From the NCBI GenBank assembly GCA_009911065.1, contig QXWR01000004.1:110655-174654 (forward strand): 64,000 bases of DNA, written 5' to 3'. Under the pieces are notes generated by a model. The model searched no databases, had not been told where the DNA came from, and saw nothing but the letters and a program-made list of their open reading frames with translations. Positions 36,880 to 44,635 of this stretch are shown piece after piece. The stretch's first letter is position 1; each line of letters starts with the position of its first letter. Both the position numbers and the translations under genes were made by a program. Source of the DNA: Clostridiaceae bacterium (GTDB lineage: Bacteria; Bacillota; Clostridia; Lachnospirales; Lachnospiraceae).

Positions 36880-38937
36880 ATGTATTTATCCTGTGTTAAA
36901 ATATGGAATTTTAGAAAATATGGCTATGCTAATTTAGATGGGAATCCTGCCTTAGAGGTTCATTTAAAAGAAGGATTAAATGTTCTTATTGGAGAAAATG
37001 ATACAGGAAAGACAGCCATCGTTGATGCAATTAAATTTGTTCTTGGAACCAAAAGTCATGATACGTTACAATTAAAAGAATCTGATTTTTATGAAGACTT
37101 AAAAGGAATAAGGAGTGAATTATTAAGAATAGAATGTGTTTTTCAAGAATTAAGTGATGAAGAAGCAGGAAGTTTTCTGGAATGGCTTACATTTAATGGG
37201 GATAAGGCAGAACTTTGTGTTCGGATGATAGCTAGGCGTAAAGATAACAGAATTATGCATTCGGTTACTGCGGGTATGCCAGAATTAGATACCCGATTTG
37301 ATGCGATAGAATTATTAAGAGTAACTTATCTTAAGCCACTAAGAGATGCAGAGAATGAATTGAAACACGGTTACCATTCAAGGCTGGCGCAAATATTACT
37401 AAATCATCCACTTTTTGTTAAAGAAAAAGATATGCATGTTTTAGAAAGATATTTTGGTGTAGCTAATCAAAAAATTGAGCAATATTTTAAAGAAGAAAAA
37501 CTTGAGAAAGATGAAACTTTTGGGATTGAAGATGGGGAAAAAGGCGCTAAAGAAATAACTGATAAGTTAGAAACAACTTTACGAGAATTTATGGGTAATA
37601 ATTATGATTTGCACGGTTATGAACCGATGATTTCTGCAAGCAGAAATGAATTGACCAGTATTTTACGCAGACTAAGCTTAATTATCGCTCAGAATCAAGT
37701 TGGTTTAGGTTCATTAAATCAGTTATTTATAGCATTGGAATTATTATTGTTTGACATAGAAAATCGCTTTAATATTGCTTTAATTGAGGAAATAGAAGCT
37801 CATTTACATCCTCAGGCTCAGTTAAGGTTGATTGCTTATTTACAAAATAAAAATGATAGTGAAAATATTAATAACAAGTTACAGTGTATTATCACGACAC
37901 ATAGTATAACATTAGCATCCAAAATAAAATTATCTAATTTGATATATTGTAAAAACAATAAAGCTTATATGTTAGATTCTGATCATACAGCTTTGAAAAG
38001 TGGAGATTATAAATATTTAGAAAGATTTTTGGATTCGACAAAGGCCAATTTATTTTTTGCTAAGGGGATTATTTTTGTTGAAGGTGATGCAGAAAATATT
38101 TTAATACCTGTTATCGCAAATATTATTGGTATGCCTTTGGAGAAATATGGTGTTTCAATTGTTAATGTTGGAAGTTTGGCTTTTTTAAGATATGCAAATA
38201 TATTTAAAAGGAAAAGTGGGGATTGTATAGATATACCATTAGCAATAGTTACGGATTTGGATGTACGACCGGACTATTATTATGAAATAAAAAGAGTAGA
38301 GAATAAAAATGTTGTTTATTATATAGAAGATTTAAAAGGTGCAGAAAAGGCATGTGAATTAGAATGTTCAGATGTTGTAGAACAGTATTTTATTAAAAAA
38401 GAAGATATCTATGAAAAAATAAAAGAACAGAATAAACTGAAGAAATTAAACAAAAAAGTAAAGGGGAGTATTGAAAGTTATATTATAGAAGAAGTGAATA
38501 CCGAACGATATAGAGATTTTGTTTTGAAAAGGAAAATGGATAAATATTGCACAGCTAGAGCGAGGTTATTTACCAATAATTGGACATTGGAATATGATAT
38601 TGCTTTTAGTGACTTGCGAGATTATTTATATGCATCTGTGCTTGCGGCAAAGAAAGTAAAAAAGGAAGAATCCATAGAGATTAATATATCAGAAGAATTT
38701 ACAGAAGCCAAGAGGATAATTAGTGAATGGTCCGATATAGGAGATTCCCAGGATATAATAGCATATAAGATTTATGAAGATTTGCTGTTAAAGAATGCAT
38801 CAAAGGCAGTAACTGCTCAATATTTTTCAGAGATACTTGAACAAAATGCTATGTCTGTTAGTGCTATAATAGCGAAGGATGAAAATCTATCTTATTTAAA
38901 GCAGGCTATTATGTATGCTTGTGGAAAGGAGTATTAA
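36880..38937 (+). CDS. Gabija-like OLD-family ATPase/TOPRIM nuclease (GajA-like)
   Basis: The 685-residue protein has an N-terminal ABC-type ATPase (Walker A GENDTGKTAIVDAIKF near residue 40; Walker B ALIEEIEAHLHPQAQ near residue 305; IITTHS switch) and a C-terminal TOPRIM domain (GIIFVEGDAEN and AIVTDLDV). This is the OLD architecture. Paired with a UvrD-like helicase it forms the Gabija anti-phage layout, where GajA nicks DNA when nucleotide pools fall. It is longer than typical GajA (~580 residues), mostly in the C-terminal region, so 'Gabija-like' is safer. AAGGAG precedes the ATG. Confidence 0.82.
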   Translation: MYLSCVKIWNFRKYGYANLDGNPALEVHLKEGLNVLIGENDTGKTAIVDAIKFVLGTKSHDTLQLKESDFYEDLKGIRSELLRIECVFQELSDEEAGSFLEWLTFNGDKAELCVRMIARRKDNRIMHSVTAGMPELDTRFDAIELLRVTYLKPLRDAENELKHGYHSRLAQILLNHPLFVKEKDMHVLERYFGVANQKIEQYFKEEKLEKDETFGIEDGEKGAKEITDKLETTLREFMGNNYDLHGYEPMISASRNELTSILRRLSLIIAQNQVGLGSLNQLFIALELLLFDIENRFNIALIEEIEAHLHPQAQLRLIAYLQNKNDSENINNKLQCIITTHSITLASKIKLSNLIYCKNNKAYMLDSDHTALKSGDYKYLERFLDSTKANLFFAKGIIFVEGDAENILIPVIANIIGMPLEKYGVSIVNVGSLAFLRYANIFKRKSGDCIDIPLAIVTDLDVRPDYYYEIKRVENKNVVYYIEDLKGAEKACELECSDVVEQYFIKKEDIYEKIKEQNKLKKLNKKVKGSIESYIIEEVNTERYRDFVLKRKMDKYCTARARLFTNNWTLEYDIAFSDLRDYLYASVLAAKKVKKEESIEINISEEFTEAKRIISEWSDIGDSQDIIAYKIYEDLLLKNASKAVTAQYFSEILEQNAMSVSAIIAKDENLSYLKQAIMYACGKEY

Positions 38938-38941
38938 TTAC

Positions 38942-40849
38942 ATGAGTACTGTGGAATTTACAGATGAAGATGTCCATTACGCAGAAAAGATATTGTTGGG
39001 GAACAAAACTTTTGATATGAACGAAAAGCTCCCAATTATCAAAAGGATGGACACATCTATTTCTGTTATGGCTTGTCCAGGAAGCGGAAAGACGACTGCC
39101 CTTATGGGAAAAATTATAGCGCTTGTCAATCATTTACCACTTAATGATGGGAAAGGAATTTGTATTATTACACATACAAATGTAGCGATTAATGAAATTA
39201 AGAATAGATTAGGTAGCAGGGGAGATATATTGTTTCAATATCCTAATTTTATTGGAACAATACAGGCATTTACAGACAAGTTTTTATCGATCCCCTTTTT
39301 GAAACAGACATATGGAAAGGGAATTACTGCTATAAATGATGAGTATTATTATCAAAAAATGTTTCAGAAAAAGAAAGAGATTACCATTTTAAAAAAATAT
39401 GCGTATGGCAAATGTGGTAGAGATTACTCAAAAACAGACAATTATATAAAAAGTATTATATTGAGAAGAAAAGATGGAGAATTTGATTTCTGTATAGGAA
39501 ACAAGTCTTTAAATTTAAAAAATAAGTCATCAGAAACATACAAGGCACTATATTCTCTGTTGGTAGATAATTTATTTAGTCAGGGAATATTACGATATGA
39601 TGATACATACTTGTTAGCACAGATGTATTTAGAAAAGCATCCAGAATTATCAAACTATTTTTGCTCTAGATTTCAATATGTTTTTATGGATGAGGTACAA
39701 GATAATAGAAAAGTACAGAACGAAATATTAGATAAAATATTCTTGCCTGATCGAATGGTTGTTCAGAAATTTGGAGATATGGATCAAGCTATTTATGATG
39801 ATAAAGAAGAGGCAGAGAGTAGTGTTTTTGGCGTTAAGTATGAAATCTCAAAAAGCATGAGATTTCCACAAAATATTGCAGATATCATTGAAAATTTACG
39901 GGTCGAGCCACATGAAAAAGCATTAAAAGGAAAAGAAAGTACAGATGCTTTCATTTATATATTAGTTTACGAATATGATAAAATCTATGATGTAAAAGAT
40001 AAATTTATAGATTTGATTCTGGAACATAATCTTAAAAAAGATAAATCGGTATTTAAATGTTGTGGGTGGGTTGGATATAAGGAAAATGATAAGCAGTTAT
40101 CACTTAAAAGTTATTATCCCATGTACTTATCTAATAAAGATGTTAATATTAAACAGATAGGCATCAGTTTCCAATCCATCTTGGAAGAAAATGCAAAGCA
40201 TAATATAACAGTAGGACTGATTTATAAATCTGTAATAGAATGTATTGTACGATTTTTGAATATGAATGATATTCTATTTGAGGAAAAACGAATTACTTAC
40301 TATGTATTAGAAAAGTATGTGAAAAACAATATGGAAGTGGAATGGAAAAATTTACGAAGACTTATTGTAAGGGAAGCCATAAATATTAAAAACTATGATG
40401 AAGCTGCATTTAAAATAATTGGGATGGAAGCTTTGCATATAGTATATCCTTTTATTGAAAATTGTGATAAAAAAAGATTTTTAAAACTGTTTGAAAAACA
40501 GATTGGTTCTAAAAAGAATGTCTTGTATAATTGTTATGTAAAGAATGGTGTATCTGTAGTATTTGATACGGTTCATGGAGTAAAAGGGGAAACACATACG
40601 GGAACCCTATATGTGGAAACATATTTTAATAAAAAAACTGATATGCAAAGGATTTTAAAATTCATGCTTAACAGTAATGTTAAGAATATGGGAATAGATG
40701 AGAAAAAAGCATTAAAGGTGGGGTATGTTGGTATGAGTCGTGCGACGGATTTGCTTTGTATTGCTATATGTGATGATACATTTAAAATGTTTGAGAAGGG
40801 GATGAGGGAATTGGAGCAGTCTGGAAGAATTCAAATATGTCATGTTTAA
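38942..40849 (+). CDS. Gabija-like UvrD/Rep-type helicase (GajB-like)
   Basis: The 635-residue superfamily 1A helicase has CPGSGKTTALMGKI (motif I), YVFMDEVQDNRKVQNEIL (motif II, DEVQD), KFGDMDQAIYD (motif III), VFDTVHGVKGETHTGTLYVE (motif V) and GYVGMSRATDLL (motif VI). ATG 38942 follows the GajA-like stop by 4 bases with AAGGAG upstream, so the two are co-translated. An in-frame ATG at 38915 overlaps the upstream gene and is less likely. Together they form the main defence cargo of unit 1. Confidence 0.82.
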   Translation: MSTVEFTDEDVHYAEKILLGNKTFDMNEKLPIIKRMDTSISVMACPGSGKTTALMGKIIALVNHLPLNDGKGICIITHTNVAINEIKNRLGSRGDILFQYPNFIGTIQAFTDKFLSIPFLKQTYGKGITAINDEYYYQKMFQKKKEITILKKYAYGKCGRDYSKTDNYIKSIILRRKDGEFDFCIGNKSLNLKNKSSETYKALYSLLVDNLFSQGILRYDDTYLLAQMYLEKHPELSNYFCSRFQYVFMDEVQDNRKVQNEILDKIFLPDRMVVQKFGDMDQAIYDDKEEAESSVFGVKYEISKSMRFPQNIADIIENLRVEPHEKALKGKESTDAFIYILVYEYDKIYDVKDKFIDLILEHNLKKDKSVFKCCGWVGYKENDKQLSLKSYYPMYLSNKDVNIKQIGISFQSILEENAKHNITVGLIYKSVIECIVRFLNMNDILFEEKRITYYVLEKYVKNNMEVEWKNLRRLIVREAINIKNYDEAAFKIIGMEALHIVYPFIENCDKKRFLKLFEKQIGSKKNVLYNCYVKNGVSVVFDTVHGVKGETHTGTLYVETYFNKKTDMQRILKFMLNSNVKNMGIDEKKALKVGYVGMSRATDLLCIAICDDTFKMFEKGMRELEQSGRIQICHV

Positions 40850-41205
40850 AGAGAAACTCCCTTTTCGGAATTATACCTAATGGTAATAAGACAATAAAAA
40901 TGTATTGTGGATGATAAGTAAATATTGTATAATTAAATATATAAATCGAAAACTGAGCAGGAGATTAATTGTGGAATATGAAGAATATATTAAACTAGAT
41001 ATGAATGGAAAGACATCACAAAAGTTAATATTATGTGGGAATGTATAATGTGCAGAATAGGTAAAAAGATGGGGAAAATTGGGGAGATAGAGTACCGAAA
41101 GAATAGCTGTTAAAGGGTTTAACCGAGGACAGAAAGATTGTATATAAACGGATTAAAGGAATATGGGAGATAATGTAAGAAGATAAACTGTAGATAAAGG
41201 AGAAA
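40850..41205 (+). promoter_or_regulatory. Promoter and 25-codon ORF before the DUF3791/DUF3990 set
   Basis: TTGTGG (40905-40910), a 17-bp spacer and TATAAT (40928-40933) form a good promoter. It is followed by GTG 40971 with an AGGAG site and a 25-codon frame (MEYEEYIKLDMNGKTSQKLI...) ending at 41048. The peptide may be a gene remnant or a leader. Nothing else supported lies up to 41205. Confidence 0.5.
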
Positions 41206-41427
41206 ATGAAATTTATGTCAGAAAAAAAACTGAATAATACAATATTTTTGATGTATCTAGTGACAGAAAACTATCGTAAAAAATATGGCCTGTCTAGGCA
41301 GGAATACTTGCAGTTGGATAAGAAATATAAAATTTTAAACTATATTTCAGAATGTCCGGATGTTTTTGACAGTATGACAGAGACGGAAATGGTGGAGGAG
41401 GTGGATCAATATGTATCGGAATCTTAA
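41206..41427 (+). CDS. DUF3791 protein, first copy
   Basis: The 73-residue helical protein (TIFLMYLVTENYRKKYGLSRQEYLQLDKK) fits DUF3791, small proteins almost always found beside DUF3990. Its last codons overlap the next gene by 17 bases, showing tight coupling. It is probably the antitoxin-like partner, by context. AAAGGAG lies just before the start; ATG 41215 is an alternative. Confidence 0.7.
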   Translation: MKFMSEKKLNNTIFLMYLVTENYRKKYGLSRQEYLQLDKKYKILNYISECPDVFDSMTETEMVEEVDQYVSES

Positions 41428-41962
41428 ATATTTCTTATATCATGGGACAATCGCCACCATTGAGAAAATCGATATAAATCAGGGAAAAGGAAGGAAAGAT
41501 TTTGGAAAAGGGTTTTATATGGCTGTTTCACGCAGTCAGGCAATAGGTATGATGCATAAAAAGTATAAAGAAGCGGTCAGGCGGAGCAGGAATAAAAGGG
41601 CCTCTGATTTTACAGAACATCTCTATCAAATTGAATTGGATGCTTTGGCAGTTAAAACTTTAAAGATAAGATTTTTTGAACAGGCAGATGAGAATTGGCT
41701 GGATTTTGTTCTCATGTGTAGAGAAAAGGGAGGAACACCGCATGATTATGATATGGTAATTGGTCCCACAGCGGATGATGATACCATGTTGTGTCTGAAA
41801 ACATATTGGGATGGCCTGTATGGAGCAGTTGATTCTATTGAAGCAAAAAGGATTCTCCTAAACAATTTAGAGACAGAGAATTTAGGAATCCAGTATTTTA
41901 TTGGGAAACAGGAAGTTGTGGATCATGTAATAAAGAGTATGAAAGAAGTAGATTGGAGATGA
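41411..41962 (+). CDS. DUF3990 protein, probable ADP-ribosyltransferase-like toxin
   Basis: The 183-residue protein has LYHGTIATIEKIDINQGKGRKDFGKGFYMAVSRSQA, landmarks typical of DUF3990, with H-G-T and GKGFY elements like those of ADP-ribosyltransferase folds. DUF3990 with flanking DUF3791 genes is a recurring toxin-antitoxin-like arrangement in Firmicutes. The target is unknown. It sits between two DUF3791 genes with overlaps or gaps of under 20 bases. Confidence 0.75.
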   Translation: MYRNLKYFLYHGTIATIEKIDINQGKGRKDFGKGFYMAVSRSQAIGMMHKKYKEAVRRSRNKRASDFTEHLYQIELDALAVKTLKIRFFEQADENWLDFVLMCREKGGTPHDYDMVIGPTADDDTMLCLKTYWDGLYGAVDSIEAKRILLNNLETENLGIQYFIGKQEVVDHVIKSMKEVDWR

Positions 41963-41966
41963 TATT

Positions 41967-42215
41967 GTGAAGGAGAGTAAAATTGAAACGACAATCGGCC
42001 TGTGTGTAGTTGCTCTAAGTAAATTTTTGATGAAGAAATATAGTGTGTTAGAAGAAGAAGCGTACCAGCGGCTTATGGAGATGGAATTATACGAATTGTT
42101 ACTTGATACAGATACCCGACTTTATTTGGAACCAAATGAGTTCCTGATTCAGTGCTGTGAGATAGAATGTGATAAGGGGAAAGAGGCATTGTATAGATTT
42201 ATAAATGTGGATTAA
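41967..42215 (+). CDS. DUF3791 protein, second copy
   Basis: The 82-residue protein (TIGLCVVALSKFLMKKYSVLEEEAYQRLME) resembles the first DUF3791 in its first half but is divergent. The start is GTG 41967, with GGAG upstream and only 4 bases after the DUF3990 stop. Two different DUF3791 proteins around one DUF3990 may form a three-part module. Confidence 0.68.
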   Translation: MKESKIETTIGLCVVALSKFLMKKYSVLEEEAYQRLMEMELYELLLDTDTRLYLEPNEFLIQCCEIECDKGKEALYRFINVD

Positions 42216-42355
42216 ATATAGAGGAAAAGCTGATTTTGGTTGGCACTAAGATTTGCAGATATATAGATACCCTTATTCCACAGGAAGAAGAGATTCAAAT
42301 TGGACTTCGTAAAATACACAACGAGGGAGTGGATTTGACCGCATGGAGGAGGGAA

Positions 42356-42672
42356 TGAGTGCCTTGAAAATACCAACTCCTAAAGCTGAAACGGGAGATG
42401 ATTTTGCCAGGGCGAAATTATATTGATATGAAAATCTGAATGAATGGACAAAAGAGGATAAGATTCGTACCTGTTATCTGGTGACTTGTTATTATTATGT
42501 AAATGAGATTCCTGTGGCGAATGCCATACTAAGGAAAAGATTTGGTGTAGAAGCAAAAAATAAGGCGACAGTATCACGAATTATCAAAGATACTGTAGAC
42601 TCCGGACTAATAAAGCTAGCGAATGAAAATTCTGCGCCTAAACTGAGGCGATATATTCCATACTGGGCATAA
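42356..42672 (+). pseudogene. Decayed C-terminal fragment of a COG2865/RecG-like regulator
   Basis: The frame from ATG 42356 reads KIPTPKAETGDDFARAKLY, meets a TGA, then reads on as YENLNEWTKEDKIRTCYLV and ends SRIIKDTVDSGLIKLANENS ... RRYIPYWA. The final winged helix and the YIPYWA end match the C-termini of AlbA_2/COG2865 ATP-binding regulators. The same tail recurs at 52908-53243 near the right end of unit 3. Further decayed coding sequence with LILVGTKICRYIDTLIPQEE lies upstream at ~42222-42358. Confidence 0.6.
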
Positions 42673-43028
42673 TTTTAGTTGAGGGGTAGTTGATAAAATA
42701 TGGCTTTTGTTGTGAAAGAAAAGGGTAAAATGATAGTTTTAGTGGATATTTTAGGATCTTTTTTAGTTGATGTGTAGTTGATGAGATATGATTTTTAGAA
42801 AGAGGATGGTGACGCATTAATTTATTAAGAATTGTTTGTTGGAAGATGATATGTATTATGTGGTAGGGGAAAGGGAAATGATTTTAAATTCAGGGTATTG
42901 GCGGATAATTTTTGAAGATTATCCGCTAGTATACGAAAATAACTGCTTGATATAAAATATAGTGAAATATCTATATAAATTTTATAATCATATATACAAT
43001 TTTGAGTTTTATTAAAAAATTTTTTGTG
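42673..43028. other. AT-rich gap inside unit 1
   Basis: No gene or RNA could be supported. A weak duplicated phrase (TTTTAGTTGA plus TGTAGTTGA / GGTAGTTGA) occurs at about 42674 and 42764. The stretch leads into the element's right end. Confidence 0.4.
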
Positions 43029-43045
43029 CCTATATTGACACACTA

Positions 43046-43175
43046 GGAAGGACAGGTGTTTGGGATTGGGTGTAAGATTTTTACGATTGCGGGGCCGGTG
43101 ATACTTTATGGGCTTTTGAGCAGTTGGGTGCTGGGAGTGATTTATTGGATTGGGGGAGTGATGGGGGTTATTTGA
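43046..43175 (+). pseudogene. spoVAC: spoVAC 3' fragment (copy B)
   Basis: The fragment encodes GQVFGIGCKIFTIAGPVILY through GGVMGVI and stop, almost identical to the intact SpoVAC C-terminus and close at DNA level too. It has no start and no upstream half. It directly follows the 16-bp element end at 43029-43044, marking a right attachment junction. Confidence 0.9.
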
Positions 43176-43231
43176 GAAGTGGAGATAAAAAATTAAGAAA
43201 ATTAGGAAATGATTTTTAAATAAGTATTATG

Positions 43232-43269
43232 AGCAGGATGATGGATAAAAAATTCATTAGCCTGCTTTT
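43232..43269 (+). terminator. Terminator after spoVAC copy B
   Basis: AGCAGG ... CCTGCT stem plus TTTT, the same hairpin as at 35950-35992. Confidence 0.75.
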
Positions 43270-43352
43270 CAAGTAAAAAATTTTGTTGATAAAAATTTTG
43301 TTATAGGGATAGTTTGCTCTTTTTTGTCCCCTCAAGATTCTGTTTTACTTGA

Positions 43353-43378
43353 AAAAATAACGATATTGCGTTATTTTT
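43353..43378. repeat. Perfect inverted repeat AAAAATAACG/CGTTATTTTT
   Basis: 10-bp arms around a 6-bp loop (43353-43362 and 43369-43378), upstream of the frameshifted gene. Candidate operator for the XRE protein, or a terminator. Confidence 0.5.
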
Positions 43379-43468
43379 ATATTGCGATATGCATAAATCA
43401 ATTCACTATTCTGTCGGAGCTATGGTTCCGGGTAGAAAGATCAATCATTTTTTAAGGAGGATCTATTT

Positions 43469-43883
43469 ATGGCAGTAAGAAAAACTATGTTTGTAAAAGA
43501 GAATTCATTTCGCAAATAATGGAGCCGGTGGGCGATATGGTCGTAAAAAGTATTCTGGATATAAAGATGGCGCTGTAATCGGTGTGACTAAATTTGGCCT
43601 TCATGACATATATTACAAGATCCCAGACGGTTTGATTTATCCAGCCATAGCAGCTTTTAGATCTTTAGTAATTTATAACAAATCTGGTCAAAAATATGAA
43701 TGGAAGAATGGTATCAATCCTATTCAGATCTGGGATAAGTGCAAAGTAAACATGACTAGCCAGATTATGAACTTTGTTTCTGCTATTGGTGACAATCTGA
43801 ATACTGTAGGCAAAGATTCCAACATCTGGAACCTAGCTTATATGACAGTTTTACTTCATCAGGGAGTGAGTGGAAATGAATAA
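43469..43883 (+). pseudogene. Unknown protein gene broken by a one-base insertion
   Basis: ATG 43469 has a strong AAGGAGG site and reads MAVRKTMFVKENSFRK before a TAA at 43517. Removing one A from the AAA run at 43514-43516 joins it to the next frame (NNGAGGRYGRKKYSGYKDGA ... HQGVSGNE), giving about 138 residues. The lower part contains GLHDIYYKIPDGLIYPAIAA. No family was recognised. The XRE gene overlaps its end by 8 bases, so they were an operon. Confidence 0.65.
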
Positions 43884-44103
43884 AAAGTATATCGTTAAAC
43901 TCAAAATAAGGGAGGCAATTGAAGAACGTGGAATAACGCAAAAAAAACTTGCTGAAATGTCTGGGCTTAGAGAATTAACTATTAGCGATATTGTTAGAGG
44001 AACTCGTACAGTAATCAATTTTGAGCATTTATCAAAAATAGCAGAAGCATTAGAAATAGATAACATTACAGAACTAATTGACTTTGAACACGCACATAAA
44101 TAA
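43876..44103 (+). CDS. XRE-family helix-turn-helix regulator
   Basis: The 75-residue protein is a single HTH domain (IREAIEERGITQKKLAEMSGLRELTISDIVRGTRT, residues ~10-45). It probably represses the short operon with the broken gene upstream. ATG 43876 is favoured over GTG 43870. Confidence 0.8.
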   Translation: MNKKYIVKLKIREAIEERGITQKKLAEMSGLRELTISDIVRGTRTVINFEHLSKIAEALEIDNITELIDFEHAHK

Positions 44104-44276
44104 AGCTCGAACTATCACAATAAGTACGTTCTTATACAAGACCCGAAATACTAATTATTTTATTGTCTATATACTGAGGTTAAACACCTGGCATTCTAGG
44201 CGAAAATTTCAGGTCAACTCCATACTTCAAAGTTTAGAAAAAGGAAATGCAAGGACATTAAACTTGAGGTAAAAAC

Positions 44277-44612
44277 ATGGAAAATTATAGGAAATCAGCC
44301 CATTGCATATATGACATTAAACATCATATTGTATGGATAACAAAGTATCGAAAACCAGTCCTGATGGGAAAGATAGCCATAAGGACAAGAAAGTTGACAC
44401 GCAAGATATGCCAGACAAATGATGTGGAAATTCTGGCGGGGTATGTAGGGAAGAATCACATCCATCTTCTGCTATCTGTGCCGCCGCATCTATCAGCAAG
44501 CAAGCTGGTCTAGTATATGAAGGGGAATATATCCAGAAAACTGTAGATGGAGTATAAAGAACTGAATAAGGAGTTTTGGGGCCGCCATCTATGGGGGAGA
44601 GGATACACATAA
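44277..44612 (+). pseudogene. IS200/IS605-type transposase TnpA, degenerate
   Basis: The start MENYRKSAHCIYDIKHHIVW and GKNHIHLLLSVPP (HUH motif) mark TnpA. The frame is stopped by TAG at 44511 and TAG at 44544, both where Gln is expected, and ends at TAA 44610 after WGRHLWGRGY. The helix with the catalytic Tyr is missing. It is an inactive remnant inside unit 2. The 170 bp before it (44104-44276) probably holds the element's left end but no gene. Confidence 0.85.
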
Positions 44613-44635
44613 GGGTTTTAAAGTAAGGAGCAGTA

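Larger units (their letters stand above)
35774..43045. mobile_element. spoVAC-integrated unit 1 (Gabija-like cargo)
   Basis: The left junction lies in spoVAC at GGAGGGACAGGTGTTTGG. The right end is CCTATATTGACACACT (43029-43044) followed again by GGAAGGACAGGTGTTTGG. Between them are the replacement spoVAC 3' end, a terminator, a catalytic-domain-less recombinase protein, a Gabija-like pair, a DUF3791/DUF3990 set and a decayed gene. The content is AT-rich compared with the chromosome. Boundaries come from repeat comparison; the exact crossover base is unknown. Confidence 0.7.
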
